A DNA stretch of 64,000 nucleotides, taken from NCBI RefSeq assembly GCF_021513235.1, contig NZ_CP090976.1, positions 2,294,001 to 2,358,000 of the forward strand, read 5' to 3'. The notes below the pieces were generated by a model. The model was not told where the DNA came from and did not search any database. It saw only the letters and a list, made by a program, of their open reading frames with translations. This DNA comes from Kaistella sp. 97-N-M2 (GTDB lineage: Bacteria > Bacteroidota > Bacteroidia > Flavobacteriales > Weeksellaceae). Both the position numbers and the translations under genes were made by a program. Positions 46,373 through 56,416 of the stretch are shown here, piece by piece (the first letter of the stretch is position 1; every line of letters begins with the position of its first letter).

Positions 46373-48733
46373 ATGATTGATAATTACAAATATACAAGTC
46401 CCTTCAAAATTCTGATCTCTTTTCATAAACTGATTGAAGGTTTGGAAGAAATCGCGCTTTCCAATATAGATTACCGCGCCAATTATGCGAAGGCTTTATT
46501 AAATCAAATCAAGGATGAACCGGAGTTTGTCAATGGGATTGAAGATTTAAAGTTTCTCGATAAAAACCGGGAGCTGATCAAATATTTGCTCGCAGACCTA
46601 TTTCCTACCGCGCTCACCCGAAATGAGATCAAGGCTGCGACAATTCCTTTTTATGATATCACTTTTAATTATAGCGAACGATTTCGGAAAATATTGAAAG
46701 GTGCGGAACTGTCCTCCGATTTCAGCATTCGGGATATGAGCGAACACCAGTTTTATATCATGAACTGCACGCTGATTCTGAACCGCCATTACAAACAGAA
46801 TATCGATTTTGGGAAACCTTTGTTCTTCGATATTGAAGATGAAAATGAGATCGTAAAACATTACCGCATTTTGTACAACGCGGATTTTCTGGAGATTTTT
46901 CCGACGGACAAAATGCCGCCTTTAACTCAAAAGGAAATCGATAATTTGGTTGATCATTACGACGATCTGGAGCTTTGGAAAACCGCTTTCCCTGAGAGTT
47001 CCTGGATTCTGAAAGGTTTTGCGATCATGACTTTGGTGGATGTTACCATTGAAAGTGCGGTTTCCAATCTCAAAACAAATCTTTTAAAGCCCGATCTCGA
47101 CAAAGAAAAACTCAGCGAAACTTTTGAATCTATTTTCCGGTCCGTATTTAATATTCCGGATCTACGAATTGGCCTGACCTTATACGATGAAGATGATGAC
47201 CGGTTTGTAAAACCCAATTTTAAGAACGGAGATCTGCGGAGTTTTATCCTTCTCAACGATAAAGAAGCGGACTGCAAAAATGCGTTGTGCGGTTGCTCTT
47301 ACGAAAGTCTGATCGAAAATAATCAACATTTTGTGATTCCGGAAGTAAGTGAATATTCGAACACGCGTGTAAACGATCGTTTTTCGGCTAATTTACTCCA
47401 CCTCGGAATCGAAAGTTTTTTACTCGCGCCTGTGCGAAAAGGCGAGAAATTATTAGGCTTAATTGAACTGGCATCGCCGACACCACGCGCTTTAAACTCG
47501 GTGAACGCCAATAAACTGGAGCTTGTACTTCCTTATCTTTCCGACACCATTGAGAAAAATCAAAGCGCGATGATGAATCAGCTTGAAGCGATTATCCAGC
47601 GCGAATACACCGCGATCCATCCCAGTGTTTACTGGAAATTTAAAAAAGAAGCTAAAAATTATTTTTATTCCGACCAGTTCCGTCAGAATTATACCTTCAA
47701 AGAAATTGTGTTCAAAGAGGTGTATCCTTTGTACGGCCAAATTGATATTAAAGGTTCATCGGAAAACCGTAATGCTGCCATTATCAATGACCTTAAGGAA
47801 CAACTCCACCAACTAATCGACATCCTGGAAACGCTGAATTTCGAAAGGAAAATCGTGGTCATCGAGCAGAAAAAGTTCGAATTGCAAAGTTTTCTAGTGG
47901 AGATCGACCACAGCTTTAAAAATAATTTTGAGCAAATTGTTCATCATTATATTGAAAATGAAATTCATTCCTTTTTAAAGAATACGTCTTTAAATAAAAA
48001 ATCAGAGGAATTAATCAATGCTTATTTCCAGAAACTGGATGTGAAAACCGGCATGTTTTATGAGACCCGAAAAGATTTTGATGATACCATTATGAGCATC
48101 AACAAAAATCTGGCGGCGATCCTGGATGAAAAACAACAGCAGGCTCAGAAAATATTCCCGCATTATTACGAACGGTTCAAAACCGACGGCGTAGAACATA
48201 ATTTATACATCGGCGCCTCTATTTCGCCGGACGAAACGTACAATCCAATGTATCTGAGTAATTTGCGGTTATGGCAACTGGAAACACTGTGCGAAATGGA
48301 ACTGGAACATCATCAGTTAAAGACGACTTTGCCCTACACTTTGGATGTGACTTCTTTGATTTTGGTTTTCTCTTCCCCAATTTCGATCCGTTTCAGAATG
48401 GATGAAAAACGCTTCGATGTTGATGGCTCTTACAACGCCCGATATGAAGTTGTTAAAAAAAGAATTGATAAAGCCTTTGTAAAAAATACGAACGAACGCA
48501 TCACGCAGAAAGAAAAAATAACCATTGTTTACTCCAGTACTTCGGAAGAAAAAGAATATACCAAATACATTAAATATCTGCAGCATAAAAATGTGCTGGA
48601 CGATAATATTGAGAAACTGGAAGTGGAGGATCTGCAGGGGAATATCCGGCTTAAAAGCTTTGCGAGTGAAGGTAAAACATACCGACAATTCTTTACTTAT
48701 CGAAGCCAAGAAATTTATTACAGACTTATTTAA
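46373..48733 (+). CDS. large GAF-domain protein
   Basis: The 786-residue cytosolic protein is helical at the N-terminus and has a GAF-like sensory domain at about residues 240-400 (RIGLTLYDEDDDRFV...HLGIESFLLAPVRKGEKLLGLIELASP). The C-terminal half is helical with no enzyme motif I recognise. Proteins of this length and layout are common in Flavobacteriia without known function. Its 3' end overlaps the HD hydrolase by about 70 bp, so the two are likely co-expressed. The ligand is unknown. Confidence 0.65.
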   Translation: MIDNYKYTSPFKILISFHKLIEGLEEIALSNIDYRANYAKALLNQIKDEPEFVNGIEDLKFLDKNRELIKYLLADLFPTALTRNEIKAATIPFYDITFNYSERFRKILKGAELSSDFSIRDMSEHQFYIMNCTLILNRHYKQNIDFGKPLFFDIEDENEIVKHYRILYNADFLEIFPTDKMPPLTQKEIDNLVDHYDDLELWKTAFPESSWILKGFAIMTLVDVTIESAVSNLKTNLLKPDLDKEKLSETFESIFRSVFNIPDLRIGLTLYDEDDDRFVKPNFKNGDLRSFILLNDKEADCKNALCGCSYESLIENNQHFVIPEVSEYSNTRVNDRFSANLLHLGIESFLLAPVRKGEKLLGLIELASPTPRALNSVNANKLELVLPYLSDTIEKNQSAMMNQLEAIIQREYTAIHPSVYWKFKKEAKNYFYSDQFRQNYTFKEIVFKEVYPLYGQIDIKGSSENRNAAIINDLKEQLHQLIDILETLNFERKIVVIEQKKFELQSFLVEIDHSFKNNFEQIVHHYIENEIHSFLKNTSLNKKSEELINAYFQKLDVKTGMFYETRKDFDDTIMSINKNLAAILDEKQQQAQKIFPHYYERFKTDGVEHNLYIGASISPDETYNPMYLSNLRLWQLETLCEMELEHHQLKTTLPYTLDVTSLILVFSSPISIRFRMDEKRFDVDGSYNARYEVVKKRIDKAFVKNTNERITQKEKITIVYSSTSEEKEYTKYIKYLQHKNVLDDNIEKLEVEDLQGNIRLKSFASEGKTYRQFFTYRSQEIYYRLI

Positions 48734-49280
48734 AGAAAGATTAGACTGCAAATATGTCTATCATAATCTGGAACATACCCAAAATGTGGTGCGGGCGATA
48801 GGAACCCTGTGTGAACAGGAAAAAACGGATGCACAAATGACTGAAATTCTTTTGCTGGCCGGTTGGTTTCATGATGCGGGATATGTAGAAGGCGACAAAG
48901 ACCATGAACAGAAAAGCGTAGAGATTGCATTGGAATTTTTAGAAGATCAAAATGCTTCTGATGAAATTCAGCAGAAAGTAAGTGCGTTGATTGGCGCGAC
49001 CACATTTAATCATTCGCCCGAAAATCTGTTCGAAAAAATAATGAAAGATGCCGACCATGCTCATCTGGCTCATGAAAATTATCCTAATGTTTTGGGTAGT
49101 CTGCGTGAAGAGTGGGCGACTTGTACGGAACAATCCTACTGCGATATCGATTGGTACAAACTGAATGTTGAGTTTCTAAAAAAACATCAATATTACACTA
49201 AATTTGCCCGGGAAAACTGGCAACAGCTAAAAGAAGAAAACTTAAAATTAATTGAACAAAAACTATTAAACCAAGCCTAA
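48666..49280 (+). CDS. HD-domain phosphohydrolase
   Basis: The GTG at 48666 (MKVKHTDNSLL) is the likely start; a TTG at 48660 is possible. The 204-residue protein has the HD metal motif: YHNLEHTQNVV, GWFHDAGY (His-Asp) and KDADHAHL. HD hydrolases of this kind act on nucleotides or cyclic nucleotides. It is followed immediately by the DUF5706 membrane gene (TAA then ATG within 2 bp), and in other Bacteroidota the two domains can be fused, hinting at shared nucleotide signalling. It overlaps the end of the GAF gene. Confidence 0.8.
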   Translation: MKVKHTDNSLLIEAKKFITDLFKERLDCKYVYHNLEHTQNVVRAIGTLCEQEKTDAQMTEILLLAGWFHDAGYVEGDKDHEQKSVEIALEFLEDQNASDEIQQKVSALIGATTFNHSPENLFEKIMKDADHAHLAHENYPNVLGSLREEWATCTEQSYCDIDWYKLNVEFLKKHQYYTKFARENWQQLKEENLKLIEQKLLNQA

Positions 49281-49281
49281 A

Positions 49282-49903
49282 ATGGATGAAAATATACCGG
49301 CAAGTGAACCAGTAGAAAGTGCACTTCCAAAAGAAAAAGATAAAAAAAGAAAAACAAAGATCCCAAGCCGGAGCGGCTGGAACGCGGCGTAGAGACCATG
49401 TTTCGAACGACGCTGAGCAACCATAATAACCTGAGCCGCTTTGTCGATAATAAGGCAAACATCATTCTTTCGGTGAATGCGATTATCATCTCGGTTTCAC
49501 TTTCTACGATTGTGCCGAAACTGGACAGTCCAAGTAATTCTCATCTGATTATTCCTACATTGGTGTTGATTGTCAGCAGTTTGGTGTCTATTATTTTTGC
49601 AATCTTGGCAACCAGACCACGAGTCACCAAAGGAAGTTTCAGCAGGAACGAAGTCGAAGAGAAGAAGGTGAATCTATTGTTTTTTGGAAACTTTTACAAA
49701 ATGCCGTACGAAGATTACAACTGGGCTATGAACGAGTTGATGAAAGACCGGGAATATATTTACAATTCTATGATCAAAGACCTCTATCACCTCGGAATTG
49801 TCTTGGAAAAAAATATCGGTTGTTGAGAAATACTTATAATGTATTTATGGTCGGTATTATCATTTCTGTACTGGCTTATTTGATTGCTTTTGCCCTAAGA
49901 TAA
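49282..49903 (+). CDS. Pycsar-effector-family (DUF5706) membrane protein, frame broken twice in A-runs
   Basis: The ATG at 49282 (MDENIPASEPVES) opens a short frame ending at 49391. One missing A in the A-rich stretch 49342-49358 joins it to DPKPERLERGVETMFRTTLS. That frame runs to LGIVLEKNIGC, and one missing A at 49807-49813 joins it to KYRLLRNTYNVFMVG and IIISVLAYLIAFALR, ending at 49903. The restored protein of about 207 residues has two central spans (ILSVNAIIISVSLSTI; IIPTLVLIVSSLVSII) and one C-terminal span, as in the DUF5706/PycTM family that damages membranes on cyclic-nucleotide binding. Confidence 0.75.
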
Positions 49904-49914
49904 ATAAAACGCTT

Positions 49915-52900
49915 ATGATCAAATTTTTCTTGTATACCGCCTTTTTACTTTTTGCTGTACAATCCTGTGCGACCTTCAAACCGCAATACAGTAAGGATTA
50001 CAAAGAAGAAAAATATCCGGCGGATAAAAAACCGGTCCATACGTTCTTTCTGTTGGGTGATGCAGGATTGGGTTTGGTAAAAGACACTGTTAACAACTCC
50101 AATGCATTGGTCGATCATTTAAATGCTGCCTCAGAAAACAGTACGCTGATTTTTTTGGGTGACAATATTTACCCCTCCGGAATGCCTAAAAAAGAGGATA
50201 AAAACCGAAAAGATGCGGAACAAAATATTCAAAATCAAATCGATCTGGCTGCTTCTTTTAAAGGAAAAACACTGTTTATTCCGGGAAATCATGATTGGTA
50301 CAGCAATGGCGTCGTTGGATTGAAACGGGAACAGGATTTTGTAGAAGAGCAACTGGGCAAAAAATCTTTCCTGCCAAAAAACGGATGCCCTATCGATAAA
50401 GTAAAGATCAGCGAAGACGTCGTTTTACTTACGGTAGATTCGCAGTGGTATATCACGAATTGGGATCGCCAACCCACCATCAACGATAATTGCGACATCA
50501 AAACCAGAGCGGATTTTCTGGATGAATTTCGGGATGAAATTAAAAAAAACCGCGGAAAAACAACCATCATTGCACTGCATCATCCTGTTTTTACCAATGG
50601 ATCTCACGGCGGTCAATATTCTTTTAAAAGTCACATGACTCCCGCACCGATATTAGGAAGTTTGAAAAATTTACTGCGAGAAACAACCGGAATTTCCAAT
50701 ACGGATATCGAAAATAAATTTTATAACGAATTAAGCAAATACCTCATTGCCGCGGCACAGCAGAATGATAATGTGATTTTCGTTTCCGGGCACGACCATA
50801 ATTTACAGTATATTATTAATGATCAGATCCCGCAAATCATCAGCGGTTCCGGATCAAAATTAAATCCAACCCGAAATGTGAAAGGCGGTCAGTTTTCTTA
50901 TGGTGTTAATGGTTATGGGATTCTCGATGTTTTCGAGGATGGTTCATCATTTTTAAGATTTATTGATAGTAATAATGGTAAAACGGTTTATCAGCAGCAA
51001 GTTTTAAAACCGGATAACACGGCGCGCCAATTCAATTTCGATCCGCAGTTTCCGGCTGAAATGAAAAGTTCAGTTTATGATCCCAAAGCGACAGAAAAAT
51101 CTGGTGTTTACCAATTTTTATGGGGAAAACGATACCGTGAAAGTTATGGTATTCCAGTAGCTGCTGAAACCGCTGATCTGGAAACACTTTTTGGCGGCTT
51201 AAAACCCGTAAGAAAAGGCGGCGGCAATCAGTCCAAAACTCTTCGTCTGGAAACCAAAGACGGCAAACAATATGTGATGCGCGCGGTGAAAAAAAATGCG
51301 ACCCAATATTTACAGTCGCTGCTTTTTAAAGACCAATACATAGAGCCTCAATTTAAAAATACCGCCACGGAAAAACTCGTTATGGATATTTTTACGGGGT
51401 CGCATCCATTTGCACCCTTAGTAATTCCGGCGCTTTCGGATCCGATCGGGATTTATCATTTGAACCCCAAATTATATTATATTCCAAAACAAAAAGCCTT
51501 GGGAGATTACAATTCTGAATTTGGCGATGAGTTGTATATCATTGAAGAACAAGCCTCCGATGGAAATTTAGCGCTCAAAGAAAAAAACTTTACGGGAAAC
51601 ATTATCAGTACCACCGATGTGCTGAAAAAACTGCATTCCGACGAAAGTTTTTCAATTGATGAAACGGTTTACATCCGATCCAGATTGTTTGATATGCTAA
51701 TCAATGACTGGGACCGCCATCAGGATCAGTGGCGCTGGTTGGAATTTAAAGAAAATGGAAAGATCGTTTACAAAGCCTTACCGAGAGACCGAGATCAGGC
51801 TTTTTCTAAAATGTCGGACGGTTTAATCATGGGTGCAGCCACTGAATTTTTTCCCGCTGCTGAATTATTAAAAAAATACAGCGATGATTTAAAAAATGTT
51901 AAAGGTTTCAATGTAGAACCTTATCCTTTGGACATGGCCTTTATGCGAACTTCCGACAAAAAAGTTTGGGATGAACAGGTTCGGTTGATTCAAAATAATC
52001 TGACGGTTGAAGTGATTGAAAAAGCCTTTAACCAAATCCCAAAAGAAGCCCAGAATGAATCCGTTGCTTTCATCAAAAAAACGTTGAAAGCCCGAAAGGA
52101 AAATTTACAGAAGATCTCCGATGACTATTTTCAAGTCATCAATAAATACGGCGTCATCACGGGAACCAACAAAGATGATCTGGTTAAAATTGAAAACCAC
52201 GAAAACGGAAATGTGGAACTTTCTCTTTTACGCAAAAAGAAAGACAGCACTGAACTTTTTCTTCATAAAATTTATGATCCAAAACTGACCAAAGAAATTT
52301 GGGTTTACGGACTAGATGACGATGACACTTTTGAAGTGACGGGAACTACCAAAAAAATTAAAATTCGCCTCATCGGCGGACAAAACAACGACGAGTTTAA
52401 AGTAGAAGACGGCCGAAAAGTGTATATCTATGATTACAAAAGCAAAAACAACAACATAAATCAGGCGAAAAATGCCAACGTAAAATTGAGCGATGAATAT
52501 AATCTGAACAACTACGATTACCGAAAACTCAAAACAAATACCACAGAAACCAGTTTATTGGTGGGCGCAAATCCGGATGATGGTTTGAAAGTGGGCGGAA
52601 ATTTAATTTTCACCTCTTTTGGGTTCGAGAGAAATCCTTTTACGTCCAAACATCATTTTAAAGGGGCTTATTATTTTGCAACGAGCGGTTATGAACTCAC
52701 TTATAAAGGCGAATTTGCAAACGTCATTGGACGCATGAATCTTTTAATTGCATCTAATTTCCAGAGTGCTAATTTCACCCAAAACTTTTTTGGATATGGT
52801 AATGAAACTAAAAATTTAGAAGAAAGTCTAGGCGAAGATTATCACCGCGTGAGAATTAAAGAATATGGTATCGCGCCTTCTCTCATGTACAGAGCGTTTG

Positions 52901-53580
52901 GAGGCGCTCAAGTTGCTTTTGGGGCTTCTTACAAAGCCGTTGAGGTAGACAAAACTGTCGGTCGGTTTGTCGCTAATACGACCGAAATCCCTCAATCTAT
53001 CTTTGAAAGCAATCAGTTTGCCGGTATCCATTCTAAATTTGAATTTGAGAATTATGATCATAAAGTTTTTCCCACAATTGGCATGAAAACCGCTGTGGAA
53101 GTTGGTTTTAAAACCAGTTTAGAAGATACCAAACGCAATTTCGTTTATCTAATTCCGGAAGTAAGTTTTACACATTCTTTAATTCCGTCCGGGAAACTGG
53201 TACTCGCGACGCAGGTTAAAAGTCATCTGATCTTTAATGATCATTTTGAGTTTTATCAGGCCGCTTCCATCGGTGGAAATGATGGATTGCGAGGTTTTAG
53301 AAATCAGAGGTTTTCGGGACAAAAATCATTATTCCAAAACACAGACATTCGCTATACTTTTAACAGCATGAAGACGAATATTATTCCAGTAAAACTTGGT
53401 GTTTATGGGGGTTTCGATTATGGAAGGATTTGGCTGAAAGGCGAACATTCCGGCAAATGGAACAATTCCTACGGTGGCGGAATTTTTGTAAATGGAGCTG
53501 ATCTGTTAAGTGCCAATTTAGGATTATTTAATTCTAGCGATGGCTTGAGACTGGCTTTTTCCCTGGGTTTCCAATTTTAA
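49915..53580 (+). CDS. metallophosphoesterase lipoprotein with outer-membrane barrel
   Basis: The 1221-residue lipoprotein (signal ends FAVQSCAT) has an N-terminal calcineurin-like phosphoesterase (residues 40-320): LLGDAGLG, FLGDNIYPSG, IPGNHDWYSNG, ALHHPVFTNG and SGHDHNLQY. A middle region with no recognised domain follows. The last 300 residues are a BamA/surface-antigen-type beta-barrel (GGNDGLRGFRNQRFSGQ; final FSLGFQF). The domains imply a surface or periplasm-facing phosphatase anchored by its own barrel. The gene is intact, and its substrate is unknown. Confidence 0.8.
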   Translation: MIKFFLYTAFLLFAVQSCATFKPQYSKDYKEEKYPADKKPVHTFFLLGDAGLGLVKDTVNNSNALVDHLNAASENSTLIFLGDNIYPSGMPKKEDKNRKDAEQNIQNQIDLAASFKGKTLFIPGNHDWYSNGVVGLKREQDFVEEQLGKKSFLPKNGCPIDKVKISEDVVLLTVDSQWYITNWDRQPTINDNCDIKTRADFLDEFRDEIKKNRGKTTIIALHHPVFTNGSHGGQYSFKSHMTPAPILGSLKNLLRETTGISNTDIENKFYNELSKYLIAAAQQNDNVIFVSGHDHNLQYIINDQIPQIISGSGSKLNPTRNVKGGQFSYGVNGYGILDVFEDGSSFLRFIDSNNGKTVYQQQVLKPDNTARQFNFDPQFPAEMKSSVYDPKATEKSGVYQFLWGKRYRESYGIPVAAETADLETLFGGLKPVRKGGGNQSKTLRLETKDGKQYVMRAVKKNATQYLQSLLFKDQYIEPQFKNTATEKLVMDIFTGSHPFAPLVIPALSDPIGIYHLNPKLYYIPKQKALGDYNSEFGDELYIIEEQASDGNLALKEKNFTGNIISTTDVLKKLHSDESFSIDETVYIRSRLFDMLINDWDRHQDQWRWLEFKENGKIVYKALPRDRDQAFSKMSDGLIMGAATEFFPAAELLKKYSDDLKNVKGFNVEPYPLDMAFMRTSDKKVWDEQVRLIQNNLTVEVIEKAFNQIPKEAQNESVAFIKKTLKARKENLQKISDDYFQVINKYGVITGTNKDDLVKIENHENGNVELSLLRKKKDSTELFLHKIYDPKLTKEIWVYGLDDDDTFEVTGTTKKIKIRLIGGQNNDEFKVEDGRKVYIYDYKSKNNNINQAKNANVKLSDEYNLNNYDYRKLKTNTTETSLLVGANPDDGLKVGGNLIFTSFGFERNPFTSKHHFKGAYYFATSGYELTYKGEFANVIGRMNLLIASNFQSANFTQNFFGYGNETKNLEESLGEDYHRVRIKEYGIAPSLMYRAFGGAQVAFGASYKAVEVDKTVGRFVANTTEIPQSIFESNQFAGIHSKFEFENYDHKVFPTIGMKTAVEVGFKTSLEDTKRNFVYLIPEVSFTHSLIPSGKLVLATQVKSHLIFNDHFEFYQAASIGGNDGLRGFRNQRFSGQKSLFQNTDIRYTFNSMKTNIIPVKLGVYGGFDYGRIWLKGEHSGKWNNSYGGGIFVNGADLLSANLGLFNSSDGLRLAFSLGFQF

Positions 53581-53590
53581 ATTAAAAAAA

Positions 53591-54463
53591 ATGAACAGAT
53601 TATTTTTAGCAACAACTGCCGCCATGATATTGTCATGCAGCACCAACAGTACGGTTTTGAAACACGTGGCTCAGTTTCCCAACAGTCTGAAAGAAGTGTC
53701 AGGAATTGCTTACAAAAACAATTTTATCTACAGTATTGAAGATCGCGGCAACGAAAATCAGGTAACGGTTTTGGATCTCTCCGGGAAAATTCAGAAAACC
53801 ATCACGCTGAATAATACGGAAAATACTGACTGGGAAGATCTGACTTTTGATACGAACGGAAATCTCTACATCGGTGATTTTGGGAATAATGCGAACGACA
53901 GAAAAGACCTTGCAATTTATAAAATAAACCCGTCAGATTTGAAAAGTGAAACGGCTGAAGTTGTTTATACCGTTTCGTTCGAATATCCTGAACAAAAAGA
54001 TTTTCCACCAAAGAAAAAAGACATGATGTTTGATGTGGAAGGTTTTTTCGAGTACCAAAATTTCTTTTATCTCTTTACCAAAAACCGCAGCAAAGGTTTT
54101 GATGGCAGCAGTTATGTGTATAAAATCCCCAATACTGCCGGACATCATAAAGCGGAACTCATCAAAACGATCACAACCTGTACTGACTATCAAAACTGCG
54201 CCATTACAAGTGCAGCCATCAGTCCGGATCAAACTAAATTTGTGCTTTTATCGCATTCCAAGATCTGGCTTTTTGAAAATTTCTCTCCCGATAATATTGC
54301 CGATGGTAAAATGAGTGAAATCAATCTGGACCATTTTTCTCAAAAAGAAGCCATAACCTTTAAAAATAATGAAACCTTATTGATTGCGGACGAAAGAGTG
54401 AAAAAGACGGGTGGTAATCTGTATGAATTGAATTTAAAATCAGTGAAGAAAACGGGTCTTTAG
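53591..54463 (+). CDS. propeller-like lipoprotein
   Basis: The 290-residue lipoprotein (MILSCSTN signal) has repeated beta-strand blades: VSGIAYKNNFIYSIEDRG, WEDLTFDTNGNLYIGDFGNN and VEGFFEYQNFFYLFTKN. These resemble NHL/SdiA-regulated propellers. It follows the phosphoesterase by 10 bp and is likely in one operon with it. The function is unknown. Confidence 0.65.
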   Translation: MNRLFLATTAAMILSCSTNSTVLKHVAQFPNSLKEVSGIAYKNNFIYSIEDRGNENQVTVLDLSGKIQKTITLNNTENTDWEDLTFDTNGNLYIGDFGNNANDRKDLAIYKINPSDLKSETAEVVYTVSFEYPEQKDFPPKKKDMMFDVEGFFEYQNFFYLFTKNRSKGFDGSSYVYKIPNTAGHHKAELIKTITTCTDYQNCAITSAAISPDQTKFVLLSHSKIWLFENFSPDNIADGKMSEINLDHFSQKEAITFKNNETLLIADERVKKTGGNLYELNLKSVKKTGL

Positions 54464-54481
54464 TTTCTTTAAAGGACCGAA

Positions 54482-54606
54482 AACGTTTTGCAGCTTGGCG
54501 AAGTGGCGGAAATCGAAGTATAGGTGTTCAGTCTTGTACAAAAGTTCAATCGAAGAACTACCGTTAAATTTAGCACTAAATCCGCTATTTTGCCAAACTG
54601 ATGTTA
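54482..54606 (-). repeat. attC-like imperfect palindrome A
   Basis: The left arm at 54482-54510 (AACGTTTTGCAGCTTGG and GTGGCGGA) pairs imperfectly with the right arm at 54581-54606 (TCCGCTATTTTGCCAAAC and GATGTTA). The right arm ends in GTTA at the tag CAGGCA of the serine-hydrolase unit. The layout is like an integron attC with a long variable centre. Site B shares AACGTTTTGC and GATGTTA. Confidence 0.6.
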
Positions 54607-54641
54607 CAGGCAGTGCTTTTCCCTTCAATGTTTCTTCATTT

Positions 54642-55733
54642 TCATCTACTCGGGATTGTATATGGTTGATTATGAAGAATAGAAAATATTGCGTTATTAA
54701 TTGGATTTAGGTCTATGTTAAAGTTGTTACAAAGTATTATAATAAGAACATTCTCGTTAACAATGTGTGTCATAATAGAGCGAAATCCATTAATTGCACC
54801 TTGATGAAAAATGTAGTGCATCTCTTTATGCAGGTCAGGAACTACAAATTTTGTTATGCCAACACCGTACCCATAGTTTGCCAAAACAGGAGTGAACATT
54901 AAATCCCGGCTTTTTTTTGAAATTAATTTATCCGAATATAATGCTTTATCCCATAGAAGTAAATCATCTGTTGTTGAGTAAATAGCACCAGCTGAAAAAA
55001 TCGTAGATAAAATATCGATATAGTCGGCATTCAAATATGTGTTAGAATTAAAATTATATCCTTTCGCTTTTTCTTTTATAATTGTAGAAGAATTTTCAAC
55101 ACCCGTGTTTTTCATATTTGAGACATCCAAGATGTTTTTCTGTAACACTTCTGCATAACTTTGATGGGTAACTTCTTCAATGATTGCTCCTAAAATATAA
55201 TAATCTGCATTCGAATATTTATATTCAGTCCCAGGTTCTGATAAAAGATTATCACTGCAAAATTTTTGAACAAACTCTTTGTGCGTGTAAAAATGCTTGC
55301 TGATGTCGGAAAAGAAATCATCACGTTCTGTATATTCAGGTAGTCCTGCCGTATGCGATAGCAGTTGATGTAGTGTTATGCGGTCTCCAATTTGTTTTCT
55401 ATAATAAGGCAAATACTCGCTGATTGGAGTACGTAGATTAAGTTTACCTGCTTCTACCAATTGGAGAATTAACACAGCAGTGAATTGCTTAGTCAATGAA
55501 GCAATGCGAAACTTGGTGTTTCTTGAGTTTGGAATATCAAATTCTCTGTCGGCAAGTCCGTAACTTTTTTCAAAAATAACTTTATCTCCGTCAACAATAA
55601 GAACATTACCACAAAATTTGTTTAGGTCAGCATAGGATTGAATTAGTGTGTCTATCTTGTCATTTTGTGTCTGAGAAAAGACAACAGAGCTTGTTTGAGT
55701 CAGAATAAAAAATAGGTATATAATTTTTTTCAT
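54642..55733 (-). CDS. class C beta-lactamase-type serine hydrolase
   Basis: The 363-residue exported protein has a signal peptide (YLFFILTQTSSVVFSQ) and the penicillin-binding/class C fold. The SxxK nucleophile is in IASLTKQFTAV (about residue 80), the YxN motif in YKYSNADYYILG, and HQGAINGFRS stands for the third box. Substrates in this family include peptides, esters and beta-lactams; resistance cannot be assumed. It is a lone gene flanked by GTTACAGGCA and TGCCTGTAAC, like a gene cassette. Confidence 0.8.
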   Translation of the reverse strand: MKKIIYLFFILTQTSSVVFSQTQNDKIDTLIQSYADLNKFCGNVLIVDGDKVIFEKSYGLADREFDIPNSRNTKFRIASLTKQFTAVLILQLVEAGKLNLRTPISEYLPYYRKQIGDRITLHQLLSHTAGLPEYTERDDFFSDISKHFYTHKEFVQKFCSDNLLSEPGTEYKYSNADYYILGAIIEEVTHQSYAEVLQKNILDVSNMKNTGVENSSTIIKEKAKGYNFNSNTYLNADYIDILSTIFSAGAIYSTTDDLLLWDKALYSDKLISKKSRDLMFTPVLANYGYGVGITKFVVPDLHKEMHYIFHQGAINGFRSIMTHIVNENVLIIILCNNFNIDLNPINNAIFSILHNQPYTIPSR

Positions 55734-55777
55734 TAGCGGTTTATTTCCTTAAGGCATCGTCGAGTCAGTATTGCCTG

Positions 55778-55905
55778 TAACGTTTTGCGTATTGGCGATG
55801 GTGCGGCTTTAACGCGGAAACTTTCTTATTATAAATACTCTTCGATAAATCTAAAATGGTTAAACTTGCGATTTCTCCGCACTATTGCCGATACGATGTT
55901 ATCTG
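55778..55905 (-). repeat. attC-like imperfect palindrome B
   Basis: The left arm TAACGTTTTGCGTATTGG plus GTGCGG (55778-55806) pairs imperfectly with the right arm CCGCACTATTGCC plus GATGTTA (55877-55901), across about 70 variable bases. It separates the serine-hydrolase and MORN-type genes, both on the minus strand. GTTATCTGT at the right arm and ACAGATAAC at 56417 bracket the next gene. Confidence 0.65.
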
Positions 55906-55911
55906 TGGTTT

Positions 55912-56397
55912 TTATTCCACGAGTTTTCCATCCTTGTAATTTTGGATAATTTTTTCTTTTCCATCTTCATTATACATTTCCCATATTCCATCATAAACCC
56001 CAACTTTCCAATTTCCAATTCCTCTTAATTGTCCGTTTTCATACCAATATTTATGAGTTCCATCCGGTTTTCCGTCGATAAATTCTCCCTCACGGGCTTT
56101 TATTCTGTTAGAATGCCAATATTCCCAAATTCCTTTCTCTTTATAATTTTTCATCAGACCTTTAGAATAGACATTTCCATTAAAATAATAAGAAGTTTTA
56201 TTTCCGTCAGTTAATGGTTTAAAATGAAGTTTTTCCGCTTTTTCAGGTGATAAATTTTGTCCGTTTTTCAAAAAATCAGATTTTCCAATCAATGTGTCTC
56301 CGACATAAATTTCATATTCATCCAAATTTATATTTTGAGAAAATAAATTTCCAAAAGTTAGTATTGAGAGAGTTAATGTCAGTAATATTCTTTTCAT
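55912..56397 (-). CDS. YwqK/MORN-type repeat protein
   Basis: The ATG at 56395-56397 (MKRILLTLTLSIL) gives a 161-residue exported protein with a signal peptide (LTFGNLFSQN). It has at least three MORN-2/YwqK repeats (GIWEYWHSNRIKAREGEF; GTHKYWYENGQLRGIGNW; GIWEMYNEDGKEK). An apparent N-terminal extension starting MTHSEKEV belongs to the repeat upstream. YwqK proteins are labelled antitoxins in some databases, but no toxin partner is next to it. It sits as a single-gene unit between palindromes. Confidence 0.75.
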   Translation of the reverse strand: MKRILLTLTLSILTFGNLFSQNINLDEYEIYVGDTLIGKSDFLKNGQNLSPEKAEKLHFKPLTDGNKTSYYFNGNVYSKGLMKNYKEKGIWEYWHSNRIKAREGEFIDGKPDGTHKYWYENGQLRGIGNWKVGVYDGIWEMYNEDGKEKIIQNYKDGKLVE

Positions 56398-56416
56398 CGG
56401 GGTCTTGTTTAAAATC

